Shown here piece by piece: positions 1 through 5,943 of a stretch of 10,598 nt of DNA. The translations under genes and the position numbers were made by a program. The notes beneath the pieces were generated by a model, which was not told the origin of the DNA, ran no database searches, and saw only the letters and a list, made by a program, of their open reading frames with translations. Position 1 is the first letter of the stretch, and the number at the start of each line of letters is the position of its first letter. The stretch is from an uncultured Clostridia bacterium (lineage in GTDB: Bacteria > Bacillota > Clostridia > Christensenellales > UBA1242). The stretch is taken from the NCBI GenBank assembly GCA_900554955.1, contig USJH01000023.1, positions 1-10,598 of the forward strand. Reading direction: 5' to 3'.

Positions 1-1
1 T

Positions 2-1972
2 GAGAGCCTTAAAATGGCTGTTTATAATGGTGCAAAAGAAGTTTATCTTGGTATCAGCAATTTTAATGCACGAAACAATATCGAGGGGTTCAGCGAAAGC
101 GATCTTGATGATATTGTATTTTTCTGCCACGTTCATGGTGTGAAAGTTAACCTTGCTGTGAACATTTTGTTTAAAAATGAAGAGCTTCAAGATGCTGTCA
201 ATTTGGTTGTGAGATCTTATAATAAAGGTGTTGATTGTTTCATTATTCAAGATCTTGGTCTTGCTTCTTTTCTTCATGAAAACTATCCTGAAATTGAGCT
301 TCATGCAAGCACACAAATGGGAATTTGCAATCTTGAAGGAGCAAAATATGTTGAAAAACTTGGTTTCAAAAGAGTTGTTCTTGCAAGAGAAACCCCACTT
401 GAAGAAATAAGAAATATTAAACGAAACACAAATCTTGAAATTGAATATTTTGTTCAAGGTGCTCTTTGTGTTTGTTTTTCAGGAAATTGCTATCTTAGTT
501 CATATCTTTGTGATGCAAGTGGAAATCGTGGAAAATGCAAGCAACTTTGCAGGCTTCCATATCAGCTTTTGAAAAATGGAAAAGTGTTAAAAGACGGATT
601 TTTGCTTTCAGCAAGAGATTTTAACATGACAAGCAAACTTAAAGATCTTGAAAGTGCCGGGGTTGACGTTCTGAAAATTGAAGGCAGGGCAAGGCGTCCG
701 TTTTATGTTGGTGTTGCAACCAGGCACTATTCATTGGCACTTGCTGGCCAAAAGGTAAGTGATGAAGATTTAAAACTTGCTTTCAATCGGGAATATACTG
801 CTGGATATTTTGATGGAAATGGAAATATCATTTCAAATTATAATAATCATATTGGCATAGAGATTGGCAAAGTTTTAAAATTTAAAAGTGGCAAAAAGTT
901 TAATGAAATTGAGTTTTCTTCAAACAGAGAACTTTCAAAAAAATCCGCAATAAAGATTTTTAATGGCATAAATGAAGAGTGCGCAATTTCGCTTTTTGAT
1001 CTTCAAAAAACTGGGAAAAACCAATATAAAACCACAACAACAAATGTTGCAAAAGTTGGATCTACGGTTCGTTTACTTTCAGATTTTGATTTTGAAAATC
1101 AAGTTTTAAACAAAATTAAAAAAGCTCCTTTAAAAATAAATGTCACTGCATATGTCGGCGAAAAATTGCACATTGATGCAACAATTTTAAGCCATAAAAT
1201 AAGCATGCAAGGAAACGTTCTTGAAGAAGCAAAATCACAAGCATTATCAATAGAAGAATTGGAAAATTGCTTTAACAAAAATGAATTTTTTGATGTTAAA
1301 ATTGATTTGCAAACAAATGGTGTTTTTGTTTTAAAATCTGAGCTTAATAAAATCAGAAGAGATTTTTTTGAATGTGTTAGAAGGCAGGTTTTAAAAATTG
1401 GTTCTCATGACGAGAAAATAAAAATAATTGATTTAAAATCTGAAGCAACAAAGTTTGAAGATTTTGAATTTGTTGAAAATAATAATAATAAACTTGTTGC
1501 AAAAAACATTATTTATTCTCCTGAAATTTATAACGAAAAAGACATTATTTTATTCAGAGAAATTTGCGAAAAACAAAACAAAAATATGTTTCTTGACCTT
1601 CCAAATTTTGCACTTGATAAAGATGTTGAATTTTTAAAAAGTATAGTAGAAAGAAATCAAATTCCTGTTGTTTGCAACAACTATTATGCGATAGATTTTA
1701 AAACCGAAAAAGTTGCCGGTGGGGGACTTAATGTTTATAATTTTCTTTCAGCAAATAAACTTAATATGCCATTTATTTGCAGTGAAGATTCATTTTCAAA
1801 AAGAACAGATTTTGCATTCATGACACTTCGTCATTGTCCAATGAAATGTTTGCTTGATGCTTCGTGTAGCTCGTGTCCATATTCTGATGGGTTTGAATAT
1901 AGAATGCAAAATGGTAAAATTCTTAAGCTTAAAAGAAAGAAGCTTTCAAGTTGCACATTCTATTTGGTTTAA
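2..1972 (+). CDS. U32 family peptidase-like protein, RlhA-type (5' end cut by window)
   Basis: The frame is open to the window edge and reads ESLK just before the first ATG at 14, which matches the 'LAPAGSLESLKMAV' opening typical of U32 proteins. The ATG at 14 is therefore internal and roughly 10-15 N-terminal residues are missing. Numbering from that Met, residues 144-162 fit the U32 signature exactly (E-x-F-x2-G-[SA]-L-C-x4-G-x-C-x-L-S). C152, C159, C175 and C179 are candidate iron-sulfur ligands. Residues of about 370-455 resemble the DUF3656 ('collagenase-like') domain that follows the U32 domain in the large members. A Cys-rich C-terminal motif (C608, C612, C618, C621) is also typical. 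The visible 652+ residues fit E. coli RlhA (YdcP), which hydroxylates 23S rRNA C2501; shorter relatives (TrhP) hydroxylate tRNA U34. 'Peptidase' is largely a historical name. A role in RNA hydroxylation is inferred from domain architecture; the exact substrate is unknown. Confidence 0.94.
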   Translation, partial: ESLKMAVYNGAKEVYLGISNFNARNNIEGFSESDLDDIVFFCHVHGVKVNLAVNILFKNEELQDAVNLVVRSYNKGVDCFIIQDLGLASFLHENYPEIELHASTQMGICNLEGAKYVEKLGFKRVVLARETPLEEIRNIKRNTNLEIEYFVQGALCVCFSGNCYLSSYLCDASGNRGKCKQLCRLPYQLLKNGKVLKDGFLLSARDFNMTSKLKDLESAGVDVLKIEGRARRPFYVGVATRHYSLALAGQKVSDEDLKLAFNREYTAGYFDGNGNIISNYNNHIGIEIGKVLKFKSGKKFNEIEFSSNRELSKKSAIKIFNGINEECAISLFDLQKTGKNQYKTTTTNVAKVGSTVRLLSDFDFENQVLNKIKKAPLKINVTAYVGEKLHIDATILSHKISMQGNVLEEAKSQALSIEELENCFNKNEFFDVKIDLQTNGVFVLKSELNKIRRDFFECVRRQVLKIGSHDEKIKIIDLKSEATKFEDFEFVENNNNKLVAKNIIYSPEIYNEKDIILFREICEKQNKNMFLDLPNFALDKDVEFLKSIVERNQIPVVCNNYYAIDFKTEKVAGGGLNVYNFLSANKLNMPFICSEDSFSKRTDFAFMTLRHCPMKCLLDASCSSCPYSDGFEYRMQNGKILKLKRKKLSSCTFYLV

Positions 1973-2020
1973 CGCAGATAATATAAACAGAAAATAGAAT
2001 ATTTTTTTAATTGAAAAAGA

Positions 2021-2048
2021 AAAACAGACCATTTCAGTCTGTTTTTTT
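2021..2048 (+). terminator. Rho-independent terminator of the U32 gene
   Basis: AAAACAGAC (2021-2029) pairs perfectly with GTCTGTTTT (2037-2045) across a 7-base loop and is followed by more T. It starts 49 bases after the U32 stop. In the opposite direction the hairpin is followed by TTTTCTTTTTC, so it could also stop minus-strand transcripts coming from the tRNA-Ser block. Confidence 0.88.
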
Positions 2049-2050
2049 AT

Positions 2051-2074
2051 TGGCGCAGAGAACGAGATTCGAAC
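2051..2074 (-). pseudogene. tRNA-Ser 3'-end fragment (T-loop to CCA)
   Basis: These 24 bases are identical to 2347-2370, the last 24 bases of the intact tRNA-Ser: T-loop, 3' side of the T-stem, 3' acceptor strand, discriminator G and encoded CCA. The match stops abruptly at 2075, and the D-arm, anticodon arm and variable arm are absent. The flank past the CCA (AAAAAACAGAC on the minus strand) resembles the terminator flank of the intact gene (AAAAAGCAGAC). The fragment therefore looks like the true 3' end of a former tRNA-Ser gene with its own terminator. A 3'-tRNA copy of this size is also what a tyrosine-recombinase att core would look like. Confidence 0.85.
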
Positions 2075-2310
2075 ATTGTTTATTTCGCACTCTCTACCGA
2101 ACCGTGCGAACCTAAAGAGTCGCATCTTCATTTATCTTTTTTTCTTAAACTCTCAAACAAGAACGCCCGCAGGAAACCCTAGACGTGCAACCTTGTTTAA
2201 AAGTTTAATCTAAAAAATCTAAACGAATCTGCTGTCGCATTTTTATCACAAAAAGAAATTTTTTAAAACGATAAAATTCCTGACTCCTTCACTCGTCAAA
2301 TCTGTTCTCT
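2075..2310. other. Non-coding stretch between tRNA-Ser 3' fragment and intact tRNA-Ser terminator
   Basis: No supportable gene. It holds a hairpin at 2084-2110 (annotated separately), an overlapping alternative pairing TGCGA/TCGCA (about 2105-2123), and a 7-base inverted repeat AAACAAG (2155-2161) / CTTGTTT (2192-2198) around a comparatively GC-rich core (2162-2191). The GC-rich patches stand out from the A/T-rich surroundings and suggest remains of a structured RNA or element end. I do not recognise a known RNA family. Confidence 0.5.
2084..2110. repeat. Hairpin with 13-base loop, left partner of 2680-2702
   Basis: On the plus strand TTCGCAC (2084-2090) pairs with GTGCGAA (2104-2110), 7 base pairs around a 13-base loop. 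Read on the minus strand the loop is GGTTCGGTAGAGA. The hairpin at 2680-2702 has a loop of the same length differing at one base, but on the opposite strand and with an unrelated stem. Conserved loop with a changed, still-paired stem is the pattern expected of a real folded element rather than chance. Confidence 0.6.
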
Positions 2311-2340
2311 AAAAAAACAAACCCCAAAATATGGGGTCTG
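2311..2340 (-). terminator. Rho-independent terminator of tRNA-Ser
   Basis: On the minus strand a 6-base stem ACCCCA/TGGGGT (arms 2332-2337 and 2321-2326) is followed by TTGTTTTTTT. It begins only 7-10 bases after the CCA end of the tRNA at 2347, the usual layout for a single tRNA gene. Confidence 0.87.
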
Positions 2341-2346
2341 CTTTTT

Positions 2347-2436
2347 TGGCGCAGAGAACGAGATTCGAACTCGTGGTACAGTTTCCCATACACAACCTTT
2401 CCAGGGTTGCACCTTAAACCACTCGGACATCTCTGC
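2347..2436 (-). tRNA. tRNA-Ser (anticodon GGA), intact, CCA encoded
   Basis: Minus-strand cloverleaf of 90 bases. Acceptor GCAGAGA pairs with TCTCTGC, followed by discriminator G and CCA. The D-arm lies in TCCGAGTGGTTTAAGGTGC. The anticodon stem CAACC/GGTTG encloses loop CTGGAAA, so the anticodon is GGA (plus-strand 2400-2402), reading UCC/UCU serine codons. A long variable arm marks it as class II. The T-arm is ACGAG/CTCGT with TTCGAAT. It has its own terminator at 2311-2340. Immediately upstream a TATAAA (2448-2453) has only a poor -35 match. The nearest good promoter is 2765-2793, beyond a truncated copy of the same gene, so this tRNA may be made from a precursor with a leader of about 320 bases. 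Confidence 0.97.
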
Positions 2437-2491
2437 ATGTGCTTTAATTTATAAAAAATATTAAGTTGTGTTTGCATCTGTTCAACCAGTT

Positions 2492-2505
2492 GTGGTTTAA
2501 GGTGC
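2492..2505 (+). repeat. Inverted copy of tRNA-Ser D-arm segment
   Basis: GTGGTTTAAGGTGC reads here on the plus strand and is identical, in opposite orientation, to the D-arm of the intact tRNA-Ser (plus-strand 2409-2422). A single transcript through both could pair these 14 bases and disrupt the tRNA fold. Fourteen exact bases within 90 bases of each other is unlikely by chance, but this is a single short match. Confidence 0.6.
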
Positions 2506-2601
2506 TGAAAAATATAAGTAGAAGTAAAATAATTTTGTTTTTTATAGTCTGTTTGCAGCAGATTTGGATAAATTTTAGAATTAGAAAATGAAAAACAGGT
2601 T

Positions 2602-2627
2602 CGACAAAGTATCAAAGATACGTGTCG
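2602..2627. repeat. Two-part hairpin in the tRNA-Ser spacer
   Basis: CGACA (2602-2606) pairs with TGTCG (2623-2627). After a small internal loop GTATC (2609-2613) pairs with GATAC (2617-2621) around AAA. The hairpin forms on either strand and has no T tract, so it is not a terminator. No known family is recognised. Confidence 0.5.
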
Positions 2628-2679
2628 GTTCTGGTTTGCAGTTTATAAACTAAAATTTGCCAAAGGTGCGTTACGAAGT

Positions 2680-2702
2680 CCGGCGGTTCGGAAGAGAGCC
2701 GG
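2680..2702. repeat. Hairpin with 13-base loop, right partner of 2084-2110
   Basis: CCGGC (2680-2684) pairs with GCCGG (2698-2702), and T2679/A2703 can extend the stem. The loop is GGTTCGGAAGAGA on the plus strand. The left partner shows GGTTCGGTAGAGA on the minus strand, so in any minus-strand transcript spanning both the two loops are complementary at 12 of 13 positions. It sits nine bases inside the end of the tRNA-Ser 5' fragment, as the left partner sits nine bases inside the 3' fragment. Confidence 0.6.
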
Positions 2703-2711
2703 AAGAAGAGA

Positions 2712-2756
2712 ACTCGGACATCTCTGCATGTGCTTTAATTTATAAAATATTAAGTT
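2712..2756 (-). pseudogene. tRNA-Ser 5'-end fragment with leader
   Basis: 2712-2727 reads GCAGAGATGTCCGAGT on the minus strand, the first 16 bases of the intact tRNA-Ser (5' acceptor strand and start of the D-arm), then diverges. The leader 2728-2756 also matches that of the intact gene (2437-2466) except for two A. The duplication thus covers tRNA 5' end plus leader but stops before the promoter, which exists only here. With the 3' fragment at 2051-2074 it could be the two ends of one tRNA-Ser gene interrupted by 2075-2711, the middle of the tRNA (bases 17-66) being lost. Confidence 0.85.
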
Positions 2757-2764
2757 CTTGCTAA

Positions 2765-2793
2765 ATCATAGCAAAGATTAAAAGAAAAGTCAA
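2765..2793 (-). promoter_or_regulatory. Sigma-A promoter reading toward tRNA-Ser
   Basis: On the minus strand TTGACT (2788-2793), 17-base spacer, TATGAT (2765-2770). Transcription would start near 2758, pass the 5' tRNA fragment after about 30 bases and reach the intact tRNA-Ser after about 320. It is the best minus-strand promoter between rubrerythrin and the intact tRNA. Confidence 0.8.
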
Positions 2794-2834
2794 TGTATAA
2801 AACATTAAAAAAAATCGAAAACCCACTAAAATGC

Positions 2835-2863
2835 TTGCCGAGAATTGTAAATCTTGTTAAAAT
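2835..2863 (+). promoter_or_regulatory. Promoter of the rubrerythrin gene
   Basis: TTGCCG (2835-2840), 17-base spacer, TAAAAT (2858-2863). The predicted start near 2870 gives a short leader with AAAGGAG at 2874-2880. No operator-like repeat is visible around it. Confidence 0.72.
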
Positions 2864-2887
2864 ATAGAAAAACAAAGGAGAGATATT

Positions 2888-3424
2888 ATGAATAAATATT
2901 CAGGAACAAGAACAGAAAAAAACTTGCAAACAGCTTTTGCTGGTGAATCTCAAGCAAGAAATAAATATACATATTTTGCATCTGTTGCAAAAAAAGAAGG
3001 ATATGAGCAAATCAGTGAAATTTTCCTTAAAACTGCCGAAAATGAAAAAGAACATGCTAAAATGTGGTTTAAAGAATTGAATGGAATTGGAAGCACATTA
3101 GAAAACCTTAAAGCAGCTGCAGAAGGTGAAAACTTCGAATGGACAGATATGTATGATAATTTTGCAAAGGTTGCAGAAGAAGAAGGCTTTAAAGAACTTG
3201 CATATAAATTCCGTGCTGTTGGTGCAATTGAAAAAACACATGAAGAAAGATATCGTGCACTCATAAACAATGTTGAAACAAAAACAGTTTTTGAAAAATC
3301 TTCAGTTTCAATTTGGGAATGCAGAAATTGCGGACACATTGTTGTTGGAACAAAAGCTCCAGATGTTTGCCCAGTTTGTGCACACCCACAAAGCTATTTT
3401 GAAGTTAGAAAAGAAAATTATTAA
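2888..3424 (+). CDS. rbr: Rubrerythrin
   Basis: A 178-residue cytoplasmic peroxide-scavenging diiron protein of anaerobes; it reduces hydrogen peroxide with electrons passed through its rubredoxin domain. The N-terminal four-helix ferritin-like domain (about 1-135) shows E20, the ExxH pair E53/H56, the acidic E97-E99 stretch, and the second ExxH pair E115/H118, all candidate iron ligands. The C-terminal rubredoxin domain binds one iron through C145, C148, C161 and C164 (CRNCG and CPVC). Length and domain order (ferritin-like then rubredoxin) are those of classical rubrerythrin; reverse rubrerythrins have the opposite order. AAAGGAG lies 7 bases before the ATG. It has its own promoter and a terminator 17 bases after the stop, so it is monocistronic. 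Its presence supports an anaerobic host facing oxidative stress. Confidence 0.97.
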   Translation: MNKYSGTRTEKNLQTAFAGESQARNKYTYFASVAKKEGYEQISEIFLKTAENEKEHAKMWFKELNGIGSTLENLKAAAEGENFEWTDMYDNFAKVAEEEGFKELAYKFRAVGAIEKTHEERYRALINNVETKTVFEKSSVSIWECRNCGHIVVGTKAPDVCPVCAHPQSYFEVRKENY

Positions 3425-3440
3425 TTTTAAATAGACATAA

Positions 3441-3470
3441 AAAAACAACTCAGTTTTGAGTTGTTTTTTA
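3441..3470. terminator. Bidirectional terminator between rubrerythrin and the membrane-protein operon
   Basis: AAAAACAACTCA (3441-3452) pairs perfectly with TGAGTTGTTTTT (3457-3468) around GTTT. T-rich ends on both strands let it stop rubrerythrin (+) and the converging membrane-protein operon (-). Confidence 0.9.
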
Positions 3471-3481
3471 TTTTGAATGTT

Positions 3482-4978
3482 TTATTCTTCTTTCTTTTCA
3501 GTTTCAACTGTTTCAGTGTTTTCTGTTGAAGCTTCGCCAGCAACTGCAAGTTTTTGTTTCTTGTTTTTGCTGATATCTTTAAGCTTATAGATAAGTTGAA
3601 TTGCAAGCCATAAAAGTGTGCAAACAACCATGAATACTGCATAAATGATAAGTTGAATTGCTGGATAGAATGTTCCATATCCAATTTTGAAGGAAACAAA
3701 CAACTTTCCAATTCCGTCACCAAGAAGCTTCATTGCCTTTGATGCATCAAACATGAATAAATAGTTTGCTTTCCAGAATCCATTTCCAGTTTTAAGAGCA
3801 ATTGCATTAAACATTGTTCCAAGTGCCCAAACGCAAACGAAATATATTGTGAATCCGATCAGGCAGTCTTTAAGTGCTGTTTTATCAAGTTTAGGGAAAA
3901 TTCCAAAAAGAAGAGCAAGAAGAGGAATCACCATAACGTTTCCGTGTTCCAACATGAAATGCATGTTATAAAGATAGAATAAGCCTTCGCCGTCAAGGTC
4001 TGGACTTGCCAAAGCGAATAAAACACCAATAACGTTTATTATAACTGTAAAATTAAACAAGTGTTTGTTTTTTGTTATAAGTGAAATTAAAATAAAGAAA
4101 GAACCAAGGTTGCAAAGTTGGAAAGGCAAACGTTCAATGTTGATTGAAATTGCCGAGAACATTTGTAAATATTGCATTATAAGTGAGAGTGATAAAACGA
4201 AGAGCAAAACCATTTTTGTTTCTTCACTTTGTTTTCTGAAGATAAAGTAAAGAGCAACAATTTCACCAGAAAGGAAGAAGATCCATGCAAAGTGAACAAG
4301 TCCATATGCTTCAAAAATAAGGTTTGTGTGTCCAAACAAATGTTGCAAAACATAAATTGGAAGGGCAGATAAAATTATGCAAGGAAGGGTTATAAAAAAA
4401 TAGAGATATTCTTTTTTGTTTTTAAATTCAAACACGTGTTTTTCTTGGATTGCAAGAACAACAGGAATTACAAGTTGCAAACACATTAAAATTCCAAACC
4501 AAAATGAACGGAATGTTGGATTAATTAAAAATTGTTTGAAATTTTCAGAGATGACTGAAATTGAATTAAGACCTCTTCCGGCAGTTGATGTGAAATCTGC
4601 AAGATATTCCTTAAAGAAACAAATTTGAACAATTGTCATGATTGAACCAAAATAGATTGCAATGTTTCTGATTGTTCGGTTCTTATAGAAAACTGCAATT
4701 GGCAAGCAAACAAATGAAACCATGCTAAACCATCTTACAATTGCATAGCCACGTCTTGCCGGCATTGAGGCAAGATCTTCTTTAGAATAGCTAAGAGCAA
4801 AAGCATCTGGCAAAATTACTGAAACAAGCATTAAGCAAACATAAACAATTACACTGATTTTTAAAATTTTGTTTATAACATTTTTGAACTTTTCGTTCTC
4901 TTTAAAAACGCAAAATCTTAAAACACAATATGTTGCGATCAAGACTGCAATAACGATTGATGAAATTAAATAAAACAT
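3482..4978 (-). CDS. Multi-pass membrane protein, YwaF/TMEM164-like C-terminal half
   Basis: 498 residues with about 12-13 hydrophobic segments and a charged Lys/Glu-rich tail (466-498). The C-terminal half (about 260-465) resembles the YwaF/TIGR02206-TMEM164 family: a membrane segment beginning LPFQLCN with C289, a KN turn at 303-304, then HFMLEH with H345 before another membrane segment ending in a Pro. Human TMEM164 is reported as an ether-phospholipid acyltransferase using a Cys and a His of this kind; that is recalled family knowledge, and activity here is unproven. The N-terminal half (about 80-180) shows a similar pattern without Cys or His, suggesting an internal duplication. AGGAG lies 7 bases before the ATG, and the upstream gene's TAG overlaps that ribosome binding site (TAGGAG), so the two genes are co-transcribed and probably translationally coupled. 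Alternative: an unrelated hypothetical membrane protein. Confidence 0.62.
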   Translation of the reverse strand: MFYLISSIVIAVLIATYCVLRFCVFKENEKFKNVINKILKISVIVYVCLMLVSVILPDAFALSYSKEDLASMPARRGYAIVRWFSMVSFVCLPIAVFYKNRTIRNIAIYFGSIMTIVQICFFKEYLADFTSTAGRGLNSISVISENFKQFLINPTFRSFWFGILMCLQLVIPVVLAIQEKHVFEFKNKKEYLYFFITLPCIILSALPIYVLQHLFGHTNLIFEAYGLVHFAWIFFLSGEIVALYFIFRKQSEETKMVLLFVLSLSLIMQYLQMFSAISINIERLPFQLCNLGSFFILISLITKNKHLFNFTVIINVIGVLFALASPDLDGEGLFYLYNMHFMLEHGNVMVIPLLALLFGIFPKLDKTALKDCLIGFTIYFVCVWALGTMFNAIALKTGNGFWKANYLFMFDASKAMKLLGDGIGKLFVSFKIGYGTFYPAIQLIIYAVFMVVCTLLWLAIQLIYKLKDISKNKKQKLAVAGEASTENTETVETEKKEE

Positions 4979-4987
4979 ACTTTTCTC

Positions 4988-5767
4988 CTAATTTTTTAAA
5001 ATATTTTGTCTGACAATTTTTCGAATTTGTTTAGGCTGCGGTGCACAAAGATCAATTGTCTTATATTTTGTGAAGCACAGAGAGCAAAGATAAAACAGAA
5101 TTCCACAAGCTGGAAGCAATGGAAGCAGATATACAAATGGAATTGGAATAAGTTTAAAAAGTGGAACAAGAACCATGATTCCGCCAGGATCCATTGTATA
5201 TGAGTGGTTGTGTGGGCCGGTTATGCTGAAACCGTTTAGTGCATAGTTTGCAATAAAACATGCTCCGAAATATGCTAAAATGCAAAGGCAAACCCAGAAA
5301 ACATATTTTTTTTGTGGCTTAAACCAACGAGCGGCAATCATTAAAAGTGGAACAAGAACAACAAGCAAATGGTCAAGCCAGAAGTTAAGTGTCACAACTG
5401 AATACCACATTGAATTTTCAACATCTGAGACATATGCAACAAATGTTGAAAGTGCACAAGGCATTGAAAAATAAAACAGATATTGTCTTGCCAGTTCATT
5501 TTTCTTTATAAGGCAAAGTGGAAGCAAGATAAAGTTAAAGTTGCAAACTTGAAACATCTGTATTAAAAAATTTTTGAAGTCAAGTTCTTTGCCATAGTGT
5601 GTTAAATGCAGAAACATGATTCCAACCATGCAAACAATAACGGCAGAATAAATCATTATGCATTGCCCTTTATAGCTCGCACGGGAAATTATAAGCATTA
5701 AAATCACTACGACAACAATAGACACCAGAACCATTGAAATATGGGCTGGGCCACCAATAGTCATCAT
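4988..5767 (-). CDS. Integral membrane protein, YwaF/TMEM164-like
   Basis: 259 residues, about seven membrane segments, first gene of the operon. The frame stays open to a TTG at 5824, but that codon overlaps the -35/spacer of a near-perfect promoter whose start site lies downstream; the first usable start is ATG 5765-5767, with AAGGA at 5778-5782. Numbered from there, the segment starting at FQVCN carries C75 and LNFWLDH carries H133, 58 residues apart. Alignment to the next gene's C-terminal half is direct: FQVCN/FQLCN, LIKKN/LITKN, NFWLDH/HFMLEH. YwaF proteins are usually about 230-250 residues, which fits. It probably acts in the membrane on a lipid substrate by analogy with TMEM164; that is inference. 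The gap to the next gene is only 9 bases. Confidence 0.65.
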   Translation of the reverse strand: MMTIGGPAHISMVLVSIVVVVILMLIISRASYKGQCIMIYSAVIVCMVGIMFLHLTHYGKELDFKNFLIQMFQVCNFNFILLPLCLIKKNELARQYLFYFSMPCALSTFVAYVSDVENSMWYSVVTLNFWLDHLLVVLVPLLMIAARWFKPQKKYVFWVCLCILAYFGACFIANYALNGFSITGPHNHSYTMDPGGIMVLVPLFKLIPIPFVYLLPLLPACGILFYLCSLCFTKYKTIDLCAPQPKQIRKIVRQNILKN

Positions 5768-5800
5768 AAATAGTTTTTCCTTTTCTTTTGTTCTGTTTTG

Positions 5801-5829
5801 ATTATAACAAAAAGAATATGGCAAGTCAA
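5801..5829 (-). promoter_or_regulatory. Promoter of the YwaF-like operon
   Basis: On the minus strand TTGACT (5824-5829), 17-base spacer, consensus TATAAT (5801-5806). The predicted start near 5794 leaves a leader of about 27 bases before ATG 5767, and rules out the upstream TTG start at 5824. Confidence 0.88.
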
Positions 5830-5903
5830 AACATTTCTGTGTTTTGGTTGTTTTCGTGAGATTAATTATATATTTGTGTGTGTTAAAAAACGGTTAAGAG
5901 CAT

Positions 5904-5938
5904 AAAAAAAGAAAGGGTTGTTTTTCCCTTTCTTTTTT
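5904..5938 (-). terminator. Terminator after the zinc-ribbon gene
   Basis: GAAAGGG (5911-5917) pairs with CCCTTTC (5926-5932), extended by an A run on one side and a T run on the other (5904-5938), loop 8 bases. It begins 6 bases after the stop of the minus-strand zinc-ribbon gene. The hairpin is symmetrical and could work in both directions, but no plus-strand gene precedes it. Confidence 0.87.
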
Positions 5939-5943
5939 ATTTA

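Larger units (their letters stand above)
2437..2711. other. Non-coding spacer between intact tRNA-Ser and its 5' fragment
   Basis: No supportable gene on either strand. The first 30 bases (2437-2466) match the leader next to the 5' fragment (2728-2756) apart from two extra A. The rest holds an inverted copy of part of the tRNA D-arm (2492-2505), two hairpins (2602-2627 and 2680-2702) and a perfect 10-base palindrome GTTTATAAAC (2641-2650). If transcribed from the promoter at 2765-2793 this spacer would lie in the leader of the tRNA-Ser precursor. Confidence 0.55.

Noticed and set aside
1946..2131. 61-codon open frame on the minus strand
   Set aside because: It spans the tRNA-Ser 3' fragment and the U32 terminator; no ribosome binding site and no protein-like composition.
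2289..2615. 108-codon open frame on the minus strand
   Set aside because: It runs straight through the intact tRNA-Ser and its terminator, has no ribosome binding site and no recognisable protein features.
2670..2710. Resemblance of TCTCTTCCGAACCGCCGG (minus strand) to sequence near domain V of group II introns
   Set aside because: The short match is from memory. No reverse transcriptase, no full domain V hairpin and no catalytic triad context are present.
5768..5824. TTG start at 5824 adding 19 residues to the YwaF-like protein
   Set aside because: The codon lies in the -35/spacer of a TTGACT-17-TATAAT promoter, so it would not be in the message; the ATG at 5767 has a ribosome binding site.
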